A stretch of 48,246 nucleotides of DNA, from the IMG/VR virus record IMGVR_UViG_3300022591_000564, positions 1-48,246 of that record. One strand, written 5' to 3'. The DNA comes from a virus. A program made the position numbers and the translations under genes. Shown one piece after another: positions 41,414 through 48,246 of this stretch (position 1 is the stretch's first letter; each line of letters begins with the position of its first letter). Under the pieces are notes generated by a model. It was not told the DNA's origin. It made no database searches and worked only from the letters and a program-made list of their open reading frames with translations.

Positions 41414-42901
41414 ATGGCGAATACCACAAATGTGCCGGCTATACAATGGCTAGCATCCGGGCCTGTCGCCCCCTCTGAAAGCGCCGTTCTCGCTGGCGTA
41501 CAGGCGGATATGAATGCCGCGTTTCAGACCACGCTCAATTTCACCACAACGAATGGCAGCCAGACCAACCCGACTCCACAAGGTCAACTTGCAGCATCCA
41601 TGACAGCGGCAATCGCAAATGCCAATGACATGGTGCTTGCTCGTGTAAACGCGGTCGATCCAGCCTTCGCGGCAGGCCGTGATCAGGATGCGCTAGCACG
41701 GATATATTTTTTAGAGCGCATTTCTTCACAGCCAACAGTCATCGATGTCATTTGCACTGGCACTGTCAATCTTCCGATACCGCTTGGAGCTTCGGTTAGA
41801 GACAGCGCTGGGAACATATATTTATGCACAACTGCGGGCGTCATCGGCTCGGGCGGAACGGTCACACTTCCTTTCGCGAATGCGATCACAGGCCCGGTAG
41901 CAGTCCCGGCAACAGTCTCGATCTATCAGGCGGTATCAGGATGGGATTCGGCGGCGGTTTCGAGCGGTATTTTAGGCAAGAATGTTGAGAACCGGGCTCA
42001 GTTCGAGGATAGGCGCCGCGCTGCGATAGCGAAAAATTCCGTAGGAATGGCGCAATCGGTTCGCGGCGCGGTGCTAGATCAAAACAACTGCCCCGGCGTG
42101 ACCGATTGCTATGCCTGGAGCAATGACAGCGGCAGCCCGGTTGTACGGCAGGGACTGACTATTCCAGCGAATTCGCTCTATGTGGCTGTTACAGGAGGGA
42201 ATTCGGCGCAAATCGCCCATGCAATTTGGCTGAAAAAAGGATGTGGCACTCCATATTATTCGGGAAACACATCGGTCACGGTCCAGGATACGGACGGCTA
42301 TGTGCCGCCCTACCCATCCTATACAGTGACTTATGAGATACCGGACGGCCTGCCAATAGTGGTACAGGTCACGCTTGCAAACTCCTCTGCGGTGCCATCG
42401 AATGCGTCTGCACTTATTCAGGCGGCGGTGACTGGCGCGCTTACTGGCGCGGATGGCGGAACGCCGGCACGCATTGCCGGCGAACTGTTGGCCTCCCGTT
42501 TTTACTCCGCGATCATGGCCCCGACAATCAACGGTGTCGTCAACCAATTCTATTGCTCGTGGGCTCAGCCTATATCGATCTTGATCGGGTCCCCATTGGC
42601 CCCCGCCGCAGTGTTCACTGGTTCGATCACCGGCACTACCCTATCCGTCACGGCGGTTGCCAGCGGCACGCTGGCGGTTGGACAGACGCTGTTTGACACA
42701 ACCGGCCATCTGATCACAGGGACGACGATCACGGCCCTAGGAACCGGCACGGGCGGCACAGGAGATTACACGGTCAACTTTACACAGACGGTAGGATCGG
42801 AAACGATGAGCGGTGTTACTGCCGCTCTGTTCGCGATAACGCCAAATCTCAATCAAATCCCTACGTCTTCCGCGCCGCTTATCAACACCATCCTGGTTTA
42901 G
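41414..42901 (+). CDS. Baseplate J-like protein with C-terminal Ig-like insertion
   Basis: [21 protein letters not shown] (core [13 protein letters not shown]), [22 protein letters not shown] cut to [32 protein letters not shown] (core [14 protein letters not shown]) and the [22 protein letters not shown] segment mark the J/gp47 wedge protein. Residues of about 401-470 hold the inserted beta module ([18 protein letters not shown] to [19 protein letters not shown]), just before the last strands ([18 protein letters not shown]). The extra module is probably surface exposed. Confidence 0.87.
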   Translation: MANTTNVPAIQWLASGPVAPSESAVLAGVQADMNAAFQTTLNFTTTNGSQTNPTPQGQLAASMTAAIANANDMVLARVNAVDPAFAAGRDQDALARIYFLERISSQPTVIDVICTGTVNLPIPLGASVRDSAGNIYLCTTAGVIGSGGTVTLPFANAITGPVAVPATVSIYQAVSGWDSAAVSSGILGKNVENRAQFEDRRRAAIAKNSVGMAQSVRGAVLDQNNCPGVTDCYAWSNDSGSPVVRQGLTIPANSLYVAVTGGNSAQIAHAIWLKKGCGTPYYSGNTSVTVQDTDGYVPPYPSYTVTYEIPDGLPIVVQVTLANSSAVPSNASALIQAAVTGALTGADGGTPARIAGELLASRFYSAIMAPTINGVVNQFYCSWAQPISILIGSPLAPAAVFTGSITGTTLSVTAVASGTLAVGQTLFDTTGHLITGTTITALGTGTGGTGDYTVNFTQTVGSETMSGVTAALFAITPNLNQIPTSSAPLINTILV

Positions 42902-42904
42902 CCG

Positions 42905-43630
42905 ATGCCCGCACCGATTGCACCATGGCAGGCTTCGACGCTACTGGAAGGCGCTGTCCTACTCGATAGTAGCGGAGAACTGCTTGTTTTTTGGGACGCT
43001 GGTATTCCAGTCTACGATGCTGGAGATACCGGGCCTGATTATCCACCGTCCACACCTGTATTATTCGATCCATATTCGACGATTATCAGTCAATATGCTA
43101 ATTCTCCGATCCTGACCAGCATCATCACGTCCTTTGCTGCGGCGATGGATCAGACCGGCAATTTTAAGTCTTTCTACGATAATATCTGGAATATCGCCAC
43201 CGCGCAAGGCGTTGGACTGGATATATGGGGACGAATCGTAGGAGTAAAACGCACTATCCAGGTATCGAATGCGGAGTGGTTCGGATTTTATCAACAACGT
43301 CCGGGCGTCGGCGGATGGTATACGGGAGGCAGTCCTTTCTACTCTGGACAACCATTGACGTCCAATTTCGATCTTACTGACACCGCATACCGCACGCTTA
43401 TCATGGCGAAGGCCGCCTACAACATTTCTGACTGCTCAATCCCATCGATCAACAAGCTTCTGCTCAGCCTCTTTCCGGGGCGCGGAAATGCCTATGTGAC
43501 CGAAGGCCATATGAGCATGACTTACACGTTCACGTTCCCTCTGACCTCTGTCGAATTAGCAATCGTAGGACAATCCGGCGTCCTGCCGCAACAGGCCGGA
43601 GTTGCAGCAACAATCATCGTCCCGGCTTAA
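42905..43630 (+). CDS. DUF2612 baseplate/tail protein
   Basis: 241 aa. GNFKSFYDNIWNIATAQGVGLDIWGRIVGVKR (core TAQGVGLDIWGRIVGV), WFGFYQQRPGVGGWYTGGSP cut to its GWYTGG part, DTAYRTLIMAKAAYNISDCS (core YRTLIMAKAAYNIS) and INKLLLSLFPGRGNAYV: the DUF2612 signature, positional equivalent of P2 gpI, connecting wedge and fibre. Starts 4 bases after the J-like gene. Confidence 0.88.
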   Translation: MPAPIAPWQASTLLEGAVLLDSSGELLVFWDAGIPVYDAGDTGPDYPPSTPVLFDPYSTIISQYANSPILTSIITSFAAAMDQTGNFKSFYDNIWNIATAQGVGLDIWGRIVGVKRTIQVSNAEWFGFYQQRPGVGGWYTGGSPFYSGQPLTSNFDLTDTAYRTLIMAKAAYNISDCSIPSINKLLLSLFPGRGNAYVTEGHMSMTYTFTFPLTSVELAIVGQSGVLPQQAGVAATIIVPA

Positions 43631-43646
43631 ACAAAGGCGAAAAGTT

Positions 43647-44969
43647 ATGCAGTCTTCGGGTATTCCCGCAAAATTCCAGACGCCATTTGGGGCGAATGCT
43701 ACATCTGGATGTATCCGTACAATTCCGCAGACTACAGGTGATCCAAATGCAGCCTCTTTTTCACTTGGATTTCCACCGAATACTTTTTCACCTCCCGGTG
43801 CTGGCGGTGTGGAGCCTGACGGACGCGATGTAAATGGCATTCTGCGAGCGGTGTCTTCATGGGCTCAATGGCAACAAGCTGGTGGTTTGACCATATATGA
43901 TTCGACGTTTTCCAGTCAGATCGGCGGCTATCCAAAAGGCGCGATACTGGCATCAAGCGTCACGGCTGGGCTTTTTTGGTGCTCGACGGCGGACAACAAC
44001 ACGTCGAATCCTGACGCCAGCGGTGCTAATTGGTCTGCGATGGGGGCGGTTGCGATAGCCTCGGCGGCTGCAGCGGCGCAGGCAGCGGCAATCGCTGCCT
44101 CGCAACCTCTCAATTCTCTTCTTACTGCTCTAGCCGCGAACGTAACGACAGATGGCAGCGGCAGCTTTACCTTCCCGCACGCAGTAACCATGGCTGCGCT
44201 CCAGGCTCCAATTGCGACGGCAAGCGCAACCGGTCTCATCGTCACAAACAACGCCGGCACGCCGGATACAAAGGCAGATGTTACTGTTACGAAAGCAGTG
44301 TTGGTTAACTCATCCGGCCATCCACGGCTTTACTCTGGCGGGACATTAACAGTCAACTTGGCAACGACTGGTGCAAATGGCCTCGACACCGGATTGAAGG
44401 CGAACTCGACCTGGTATCACATATATCTCATCTCTAATGGCACAACGACCGCTAGTCTTGCCTCCACGTCCGCTACTTCACCGGCACTCCCAGGCAGCTA
44501 TACCTATTTCATGCGTGTCGGAGCGATGCAAACGGATGGATCAGGGAACCTTTATAGGACTATACAGAAAGGGCACGATGCAAGGTATGTAATTACAGCT
44601 ACAACGAATACAGCTAGTTTTCCGTTTGCAAAATCAGGGAGCAGTTCGAGTTCTTGGGTTGCTCAACAGGTAACAGGAAACGGTTATGCTGCACCAGGAA
44701 CTGCAGAGTCTGTAATAGTGAATATCGGCGGCTATATAGGCAGCAACAGTCTGGCTATTTCCGTAGCGCCAAACGCAAATTACAATCCAGTTGTCACGGG
44801 CTCCCCAAGTAATCCAGTTGGGGCTGGCTTTAGCGGCGCCGGTACCATCGCAGGATATTCCGTATTCTCCATTGCAAATGTTAGCCTGGAAAGTAACTCT
44901 ATATATTACTGGAGTAGTTCTATTTACGGGTTGGCTGAAATGTTGGGTTGGACCGACACGCTAAGCTAG
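43647..44969 (+). CDS. Tail fibre protein
   Basis: ATG 43647 is chosen over the longer frame from 43602, which overlaps the DUF2612 gene. The N-terminus (KFQTPFGANATSG, SFSLGFPPNTFSPPGAGGVEPDGRDVNGILR cut to GGVEPDGRDVNGILR, SQIGGYPKGAILASS) is the attachment domain of small tail fibres. An Ala-rich helical part (AIASAAAAAQAAAIAAS) and a beta-rich C-terminal domain (HDARYVITATTN to YYWSSSIYGLAEML) follow. Probably the adsorption fibre with 23790 as a second candidate. Confidence 0.8.
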   Translation: MQSSGIPAKFQTPFGANATSGCIRTIPQTTGDPNAASFSLGFPPNTFSPPGAGGVEPDGRDVNGILRAVSSWAQWQQAGGLTIYDSTFSSQIGGYPKGAILASSVTAGLFWCSTADNNTSNPDASGANWSAMGAVAIASAAAAAQAAAIAASQPLNSLLTALAANVTTDGSGSFTFPHAVTMAALQAPIATASATGLIVTNNAGTPDTKADVTVTKAVLVNSSGHPRLYSGGTLTVNLATTGANGLDTGLKANSTWYHIYLISNGTTTASLASTSATSPALPGSYTYFMRVGAMQTDGSGNLYRTIQKGHDARYVITATTNTASFPFAKSGSSSSSWVAQQVTGNGYAAPGTAESVIVNIGGYIGSNSLAISVAPNANYNPVVTGSPSNPVGAGFSGAGTIAGYSVFSIANVSLESNSIYYWSSSIYGLAEMLGWTDTLS

Positions 44970-45116
44970 GAGCCCGCGAGCTGCGGCGGCGCGCCCCTCA
45001 GCATCATCCGTCAATATGTCGAACAGCAAAGAAAGGGCGGCGCTTCCTCCCCGGCCTAAAGGCCTGGGTTTCCGCGCCGCAAGATTGGATGAAACTTGAG
45101 GACTTACTGATTTATG
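44970..45116 (+). mobile_element. IS200/IS605-type right-end-like hairpin, solo remnant
   Basis: GGCGGCGC (45037-45044) and GCGCCGC (45075-45081) enclose CCTCCCC, GGCC-TAAA-GGCC (45054-45065) and TGGGTTTCC, the nested double hairpin typical of the right ends of TnpB-carrying IS200/IS605 elements, which also form the end of their guide-type RNAs. No transposase or TnpB gene is present in the window. Could equally be a strong processing or termination hairpin after the fibre gene. The rest of the 347-base gap to 45316 holds only the terminator described separately. Confidence 0.45.
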
Positions 45117-45275
45117 CCGCAAAAATGTAAGGAAACCAACCAATTCTCATTGTAATAAAAGGGAAAAATCAATATATTAACGAAGCGGGCGGCGTTGTAG
45201 CGCCGGGGCCGCTTCTGACCACACAAACGCACCGAAGACATTCTCTTTGGACGGAAATGAGAAACGGAACGCATC

Positions 45276-45303
45276 AAGGCCGCTCAGAAGCGGCCTTTTT
45301 CTT
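45276..45303 (+). terminator. Rho-independent terminator before the endolysin
   Basis: AAGGCCGCT (45276-45284), loop CAGA, AGCGGCCTT (45289-45297), then TTTCTTT. Ends the tail transcription unit. A second copy of the sequence GGGGCCGCTTCTGACC at about 45208-45223 is complementary to part of this stem. Confidence 0.88.
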
Positions 45304-45316
45304 TGGAAGAACCACA

Positions 45317-46018
45317 ATGGCAACATCAAACTTTGAAGCATGCCTTGCCGAGACGCTGAAATGGGAAGGCGGCTATTCCAATCACCCGGACGATCCCGGT
45401 GGCCCAACGATGCGCGGGATTATCCAGCGGGAGTACAACGCATGGCGCACAAAGTGCGGGCTCACCATCCGGCCCGTGCGGCAGATCGAGGAAAGCGAAC
45501 TGCGGGCGATATACCGGGCAGGATATTGGGATGCGATGGGCTGCGATCATTTGGACGCAGGCTTTGACCTCTGCGTCTTCGATGCCGCAGTCAATTCCGG
45601 CGTGGGCCGGGCCAAGCAATGGCTGGAATGCGCCGGCGACATCGATGCTTTCTGCGATCTTCGGCTTGCCTTCCTCAGAAGGCTGGGCCGCCTCTGGCTC
45701 GTGTTTGGGGCTGGCTGGCGCCGCCGCGTGGCCGGCATCCGCAACGAGGCTCACGTCATGGCGGCAGGCGGCACTGACTGCATTCACGCGGGCATGACGG
45801 GTGAGAAGGTCAAGGCCATCCAGGAGCTTCTGACCAAGCACGGCTTCGAGTGCGGCAGGATCGACGGCATCTTCGGCGAGCTGACTTTCGAGGCCGTCAG
45901 CCGCTTCCAGCAGAGTTATGGGCTGAAGAGCGACGCAGGCGTTTGGCTGCCGTCCTATGGCGCCATTATCGCGGCTCCCGCCCCCGTGGCGGCCGTGCTC
46001 CCTACGGAGGCGGCCTAG
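45317..46018 (+). CDS. Endolysin, GH108 N-acetylmuramidase with peptidoglycan-binding domain
   Basis: Residues 8-90 are glycosyl hydrolase family 108: the catalytic-site region L-K-W-E17-G-G-Y-S-N-H-P-D-D-P-G-G-P-T, then RGIIQREYNAWR, and AIYRAGYWDAMGCDHLDAGFD (core YWDAMGCDHLDAG). A PG-binding type 1 domain follows at about 155-205 (MTGEKVKAIQELLTKHGFECG, core VKAIQELL; DGIFGELTFEAVSRFQ). No signal peptide, so export needs the holin. 233 aa. ATG 45317 is preferred to 45257, since it follows a GGAAGAACC site and the terminator lies upstream. Confidence 0.92.
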   Translation: MATSNFEACLAETLKWEGGYSNHPDDPGGPTMRGIIQREYNAWRTKCGLTIRPVRQIEESELRAIYRAGYWDAMGCDHLDAGFDLCVFDAAVNSGVGRAKQWLECAGDIDAFCDLRLAFLRRLGRLWLVFGAGWRRRVAGIRNEAHVMAAGGTDCIHAGMTGEKVKAIQELLTKHGFECGRIDGIFGELTFEAVSRFQQSYGLKSDAGVWLPSYGAIIAAPAPVAAVLPTEAA

Positions 46019-46029
46019 AGCCGCCCCTG

Positions 46030-46055
46030 AATAGGTTCAGGACTGAACCTATTTT
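46030..46055 (+). terminator. Perfect palindrome and terminator after the endolysin
   Basis: AATAGGTTCAG (46030-46040) and CTGAACCTATT (46043-46053) are an 11-bp perfect inverted repeat with GA between, running into TTTT. Works as terminator in RNA and as a dyad in DNA. Confidence 0.6.
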
Positions 46056-46125
46056 GAACCTGTCCCGTACCAATCCAACAACCGAATGCCTGCCAGACGC
46101 TGACTTGCTACAGCGCCCGCTGGCT

Positions 46126-46158
46126 AACCCCTCCGCGTGTCCGGCACGTGGAGGGGTT
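46126..46158 (+). repeat. 33-bp inverted repeat before the holin-like gene
   Basis: AACCCCTCC pairs with GGAGGGGTT, extended by GCGTG with CACGT and loop TCCGG. No U-run follows, so an mRNA-stabilising or translation-tuning hairpin is more likely than termination. Confidence 0.6.
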
Positions 46159-46191
46159 CCCTATGAGCCGGACTCAAAAGGAAAAAACACC

Positions 46192-46557
46192 ATGCTAAGC
46201 TTTTTCACTTCGGGCCTTGGCTCGATTCTTACGGGTATGCTCGGCAGCGCTCAGTTTGCATCTCTTGGCCGTACTATCGCGAAGTCCATCGGCGTGGCGC
46301 TTCTGGTAAAATATGCTCCCGGATTCGATGCCGCCCACTCCCTTGAAATACTCTCTGGAGCGGGGGCGCTGCTTCTGGGGATGGCCAGTTCAGCGAAATC
46401 CCATATCGGAACGCAGAGTATCCCCGATGCACTGAAAGATGCAGCCAGCACCGCTGCTCAGGCGGCAGTTGCGGCGGCAGTCCCTGCCATCGTCCAGCAG
46501 ATTTCGCCCTTCACTGGGCTCGCTGCGGCGCTAAACCCTACGCAACCGCAGGCCTAA
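46192..46557 (+). CDS. Small membrane protein, candidate holin
   Basis: 121 aa. Two hydrophobic stretches lie at about 5-22 (FTSGLGSILTGMLGSAQF) and 50-65 (SGAGALLLGMASS), plus an Ala-rich third at 80-95 (STAAQAAVAAAVPAIVQQI). ATG 46192 follows GGAAAAAACACC; longer frames extend over the lysin gene and are not credible. Directly after the endolysin, the usual holin place, but no family motif is seen. Confidence 0.6.
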   Translation: MLSFFTSGLGSILTGMLGSAQFASLGRTIAKSIGVALLVKYAPGFDAAHSLEILSGAGALLLGMASSAKSHIGTQSIPDALKDAASTAAQAAVAAAVPAIVQQISPFTGLAAALNPTQPQA

Positions 46558-46576
46558 TATATAAAGGAATCCGCTG

Positions 46577-46690
46577 ATGCCGTTCGACCTCCAAAGCTTC
46601 CTGCTAGGTTCCGCATATACAGCCGGATTGTTTCTTGTGTACGACCTTGGAGCGATCTTGTGGAATGCTTTGTGGCTTCAAGAAAAGTGA
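46577..46690 (+). CDS. Small single-span membrane protein, 37 aa
   Basis: MPFDLQSFLLGSAYTAGLFL, then VYDLGAILWNALWLQEK: one hydrophobic segment with a charged C-terminus. ATG 46577 follows AAAGGAAT at good spacing, 20 bases after the previous stop. Size and place suit a second holin, an antiholin, or a tail-proximal membrane peptide. Confidence 0.6.
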   Translation: MPFDLQSFLLGSAYTAGLFLVYDLGAILWNALWLQEK

Positions 46691-46700
46691 GTTAAGTTAC

Positions 46701-46799
46701 TTTGGGCCGCGTCGTTTTTCCCAGTTCCACCCTTAGAGAGTGCCGTCAAAACTCAGTCAGCACTTCACAGCGGTGGAAGAAGGTAGGACGTTGCGGCCC
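46701..46799 (+). ncRNA. Structured intergenic element, copy 8
   Basis: Starts 11 bases after the stop. GGGCCGC and GCGGCCC outer arms; TTCCACC pairs with GGTGGAA over 7 bp; AGTGC pairs with GCACT inside. About 50 bases remain before the next ATG. Confidence 0.75.
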
Positions 46800-46848
46800 C
46801 GATTTCAAATAATGCGTTCCAAAACAACAATTTGCCCAAGGTGAGGCC

Positions 46849-47547
46849 ATGACGGCCCAATCTCCATTTTTAAGCGAGCAGACGGGCCATGGACAGGCCG
46901 CGCCTGCTCCAGACACAGGCGGTTCAGCGCCCATGCCCAAAACTAGTTTTATACCGCCAAAATCGAATGGCAACGGTCAGTATAGGGAAAACCCGAGTAC
47001 GCCGGATTTTCCCCGTGATTCACAGGCAGAACAGAACCGGGCCATTACCCTTGGCGATTTGTTCCGGGCGCTTCGTTTCACGAAAACCGCGTTGGGCGTG
47101 CTGGCGGTTGTGCTGGGATTCGCAGGGTGGCTAATCCACGCTTTGTGGACAAGCGACTATTTCAATAAGCCAGTGCTTTCCAACGATCTTGCCGCAGTCG
47201 TCGCATCGCAAAAGACCACCAACGATCATGTCGCCACCCAAATCGACACGATGAACTCCGTTCTGGCGGCTCATACAAATGCGCTCGGCTCGATCACCAT
47301 CTCCCTCAATAACCAAGCTCAGACCCTTGCCCGGATGGAAGGATTCCTCTACAGCCATCCAGCGCAATTCCCCTCCCCTCCCCAACAAGCAGCAAGCGCG
47401 CCCCTCGCGCCACAGGAAGTCTCTCAGGCTCCATTATCTCCCCGCCCCGCTGCTATCTCTCCTAAGAAAATACAAGCCGCTAAAAAGCCTCTACAAGCCC
47501 CTGCGCCTAAGTCGTTTCTGTGCTCTAGCGCTGGAATTGGGTGTTAG
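46849..47547 (+). CDS. Single-span membrane protein with coiled coil, 232 aa
   Basis: The N-terminal 75 residues are Pro/Gln/Ser-rich and cytoplasmic-like. A transmembrane helix lies at about 81-100 (ALGVLAVVLGFAGWLIHALW). Then comes a helix with heptad-like spacing (VATQIDTMNSVLAAHTNALG, ISLNNQAQTLARMEGFL) and a Pro/Ala/Lys-rich C-terminus. Could be an inner-membrane spanin-like component, but no lipobox or overlapping partner gene is seen, so function is unassigned. Confidence 0.65.
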   Translation: MTAQSPFLSEQTGHGQAAPAPDTGGSAPMPKTSFIPPKSNGNGQYRENPSTPDFPRDSQAEQNRAITLGDLFRALRFTKTALGVLAVVLGFAGWLIHALWTSDYFNKPVLSNDLAAVVASQKTTNDHVATQIDTMNSVLAAHTNALGSITISLNNQAQTLARMEGFLYSHPAQFPSPPQQAASAPLAPQEVSQAPLSPRPAAISPKKIQAAKKPLQAPAPKSFLCSSAGIGC

Positions 47548-47615
47548 CTGGGCCGCGATGTTTCGCCAAGCTCAGCCGAAGCGAAGTGCGGGCTTTGAGC
47601 TGAATTCCGCATAGT
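47548..47615 (+). ncRNA. Structured intergenic element, copy 9 (5' part)
   Basis: Begins at the base after the stop (TAG 47545-47547). GGGCCGCGATGTTTCGCC, GCGAAGTGCGGGCT and GAATTCCGCATAG match copy 7 closely. AGCTCA (47569-47574) pairs with TGAGCT (47596-47601), replacing AGTTCCA/TGGAACT of copy 7 by compensatory changes. The 3' outer arm is missing; a minus-strand gene ends just downstream at 47681. Confidence 0.75.
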
Positions 47616-47680
47616 CTGCCTTTGGCATCTCAGCAAGCATTGCGCGGTTTCCAGCAATATTGGGTCCGCATCGTGCAGCA

Positions 47681-47971
47681 TTACAAGCAGTTCTTCTTTT
47701 TCTCTCGCGTAGACTGTTGCAAAAGCTGGGTGAGAAGCCGCCCAAGTTCGGCCCGCTCGCGCTCTTCAACATCGTCGAATTTCTCATCAATCCAATTTCG
47801 CAAGGCATAGGCTTGGTCACGTTTGATGTAGGCCCTCACTAAGTCGTTATTGTCTTCAAGAGTAATGCGAAGGCCACCTTCCGCATTCCGCATGAATTGA
47901 ATATGCGCGCTAAATGGAACCTGAACCTGGATAGTAAGTATTCCGCTTTCGTCAATTTCAATTTCGCTCAT
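47681..47971 (-). CDS. Hypothetical protein, 96 aa
   Basis: MSEIEIDESGILTIQVQVPF is a beta start, followed by GGLRITLEDNNDLVRAYIKR and a charged helix DEKFDDVEERERAELGRLLT, with a basic end. No family recognised. Its ATG overlaps the stop of the HNH-like gene (ATGA), so the two form a small minus-strand operon facing the phage late genes. Confidence 0.7.
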   Translation of the reverse strand: MSEIEIDESGILTIQVQVPFSAHIQFMRNAEGGLRITLEDNNDLVRAYIKRDQAYALRNWIDEKFDDVEERERAELGRLLTQLLQQSTREKKKNCL

Positions 47972-48246
47972 GTACTGGCCGCCGATCTTTCCTTCATGAC
48001 GATCTTCTTTGACCTTTGGCGGCGGCGATTAAGATATTGCTCTTCCCTTGTCGCCCACCGACAATTGTCGGGGCTATATCCCAAATCGTTGTTGCGCCTA
48101 TCAAGAGATAGCCCTTCCGGCCTATCTCCGCCTCGCCCCCCGCCGCGCTCCACGCCGCGCTCTCCGCCGCGTTCCACGCAGCGCTCACCGCCGCGCTCCA
48201 CGCCGCGCTCCTCGCCGCGTTCCACGCCGCGCTCCTCGCCGCGCTC
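47968..48246 (-). CDS. HNH endonuclease-like fragment fused to 12-bp repeat array, 5'-truncated by window edge
   Basis: The frame is open to the window edge (GTG at 48225 is only an internal candidate). N-terminal part is repeats of ERGG/ERGV/ERGE. Residues GDRPEGLSLDRRNNDLGYSPDNCRWATREEQ (core LSLDRRNNDLGYSPDNCRWA) match the C-terminal half of phage HNH proteins (LDRI-ND to GYSPDNCRWAT). The N-terminal half with zinc-binding cysteines and the first His region is replaced by the repeat, at least in the visible part, so nuclease activity is doubtful. Confidence 0.7.
   Translation of the reverse strand, partial: ERGEERGVERGEERGVERGGERCVERGGERGVERGGGRGGDRPEGLSLDRRNNDLGYSPDNCRWATREEQYLNRRRQRSKKIVMKERSAAST
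48141..48246 (-). repeat. 12-bp tandem repeat array, inverted copy, cut by window end
   Basis: Same unit as 93-488, on the opposite strand (CTCGCCGCGCTC on plus), at least nine units, continuing past the window edge. It is read here as E-R-G-x, a different frame from the S-A-A-x of the left copy. Confidence 0.9.

Noticed and set aside
45850-46191. Long upstream part of the holin-like frame
   Set aside because: It lies over the end of the endolysin in another frame and over two hairpins; composition is Arg/Pro-rich shadow type.
1-48246. CRISPR array or tRNA genes
   Set aside because: No direct repeats with regular unique spacers and no complete cloverleaf were seen; the 12-bp arrays have no spacers.

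Overview
This window is most of the late (packaging, head, tail, lysis) region of a contractile-tailed bacteriophage. The diagnostic set is a large terminase, a DUF1073-type portal, a MuF-type minor head protein, a DUF2213 capsid-maturation protein, a DUF2184 major capsid protein, a DUF4054 head-completion protein, a DUF3383 tail sheath, a tail tube, a frameshifted tail chaperone, a short tape measure, a full gp25/J/DUF2612 baseplate and a GH108 endolysin. No integrase, repressor, polymerase or primase is visible, so early and replication genes must lie outside the window or be supplied by the host. The host is probably a proteobacterium with fairly high GC content (an IS21-type transposase fragment, Rha-type regulator and GH108 lysin fit this), but the sequence does not fix it further.

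Layout. Bases 1-5000: accessory genes (a truncated DUF6745 gene carrying a 12-bp repeat array, J-domain and IS21 debris, a GNAT acetyltransferase, a cold-shock protein, several unknowns). Bases 5088-13530: a DdrB/ParB-like protein, small and large terminase, a very large portal fusion and MuF. Bases 13566-15374: a promoter, a Rha-type gene, a LAGLIDADG endonuclease, a structured non-coding stretch and a small head-like protein. Bases 15405-17171: five genes on the minus strand. Bases 17260-22798: capsid genes. Bases 22810-30884: fibre and decoration proteins. Bases 30894-36337: head-tail connector, sheath, tube and chaperone. Bases 36343-44969: tape measure, baseplate and fibre. Bases 44970-47547: lysis and membrane proteins. 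Bases 47681-48246: two minus-strand genes, the last an HNH protein fused to another 12-bp array that runs off the window.

Three things stand out. First, the portal gene (9340-12621) encodes a portal followed by a 2H-phosphoesterase domain of the anti-CBASS Acb1 type and then an R-S-E class ADP-ribosyltransferase domain, so the head portal appears to carry two enzymatic effector modules. Second, nine intergenic segments share a family of structured sequences about 70-135 nt long (outer arms TTTGGGCCGC and GCGGCCCAAA, inner arms AGTGCGGGC and AGCCCGCACT). Most start right after a stop codon and end shortly before the next gene. Variable arms change together, and at least two copies predict the same pseudoknot. 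I do not recognise this as a named RNA family. Third, the same stop-free 12-bp repeat is fused to two unrelated genes, in inverted orientation, at the two ends of the window, and is read in different frames in the two genes.

Other points: a likely -1 programmed frameshift (GGGTTTT) in the tail chaperone; five GTACGCA iterons inside the small terminase gene that could be the packaging site; an Ig-like insertion domain that recurs in four structural proteins; and a capsid-maturation protein that seems split into two genes. All functional names rest on motif and gene-order recognition by eye; no database search was run.
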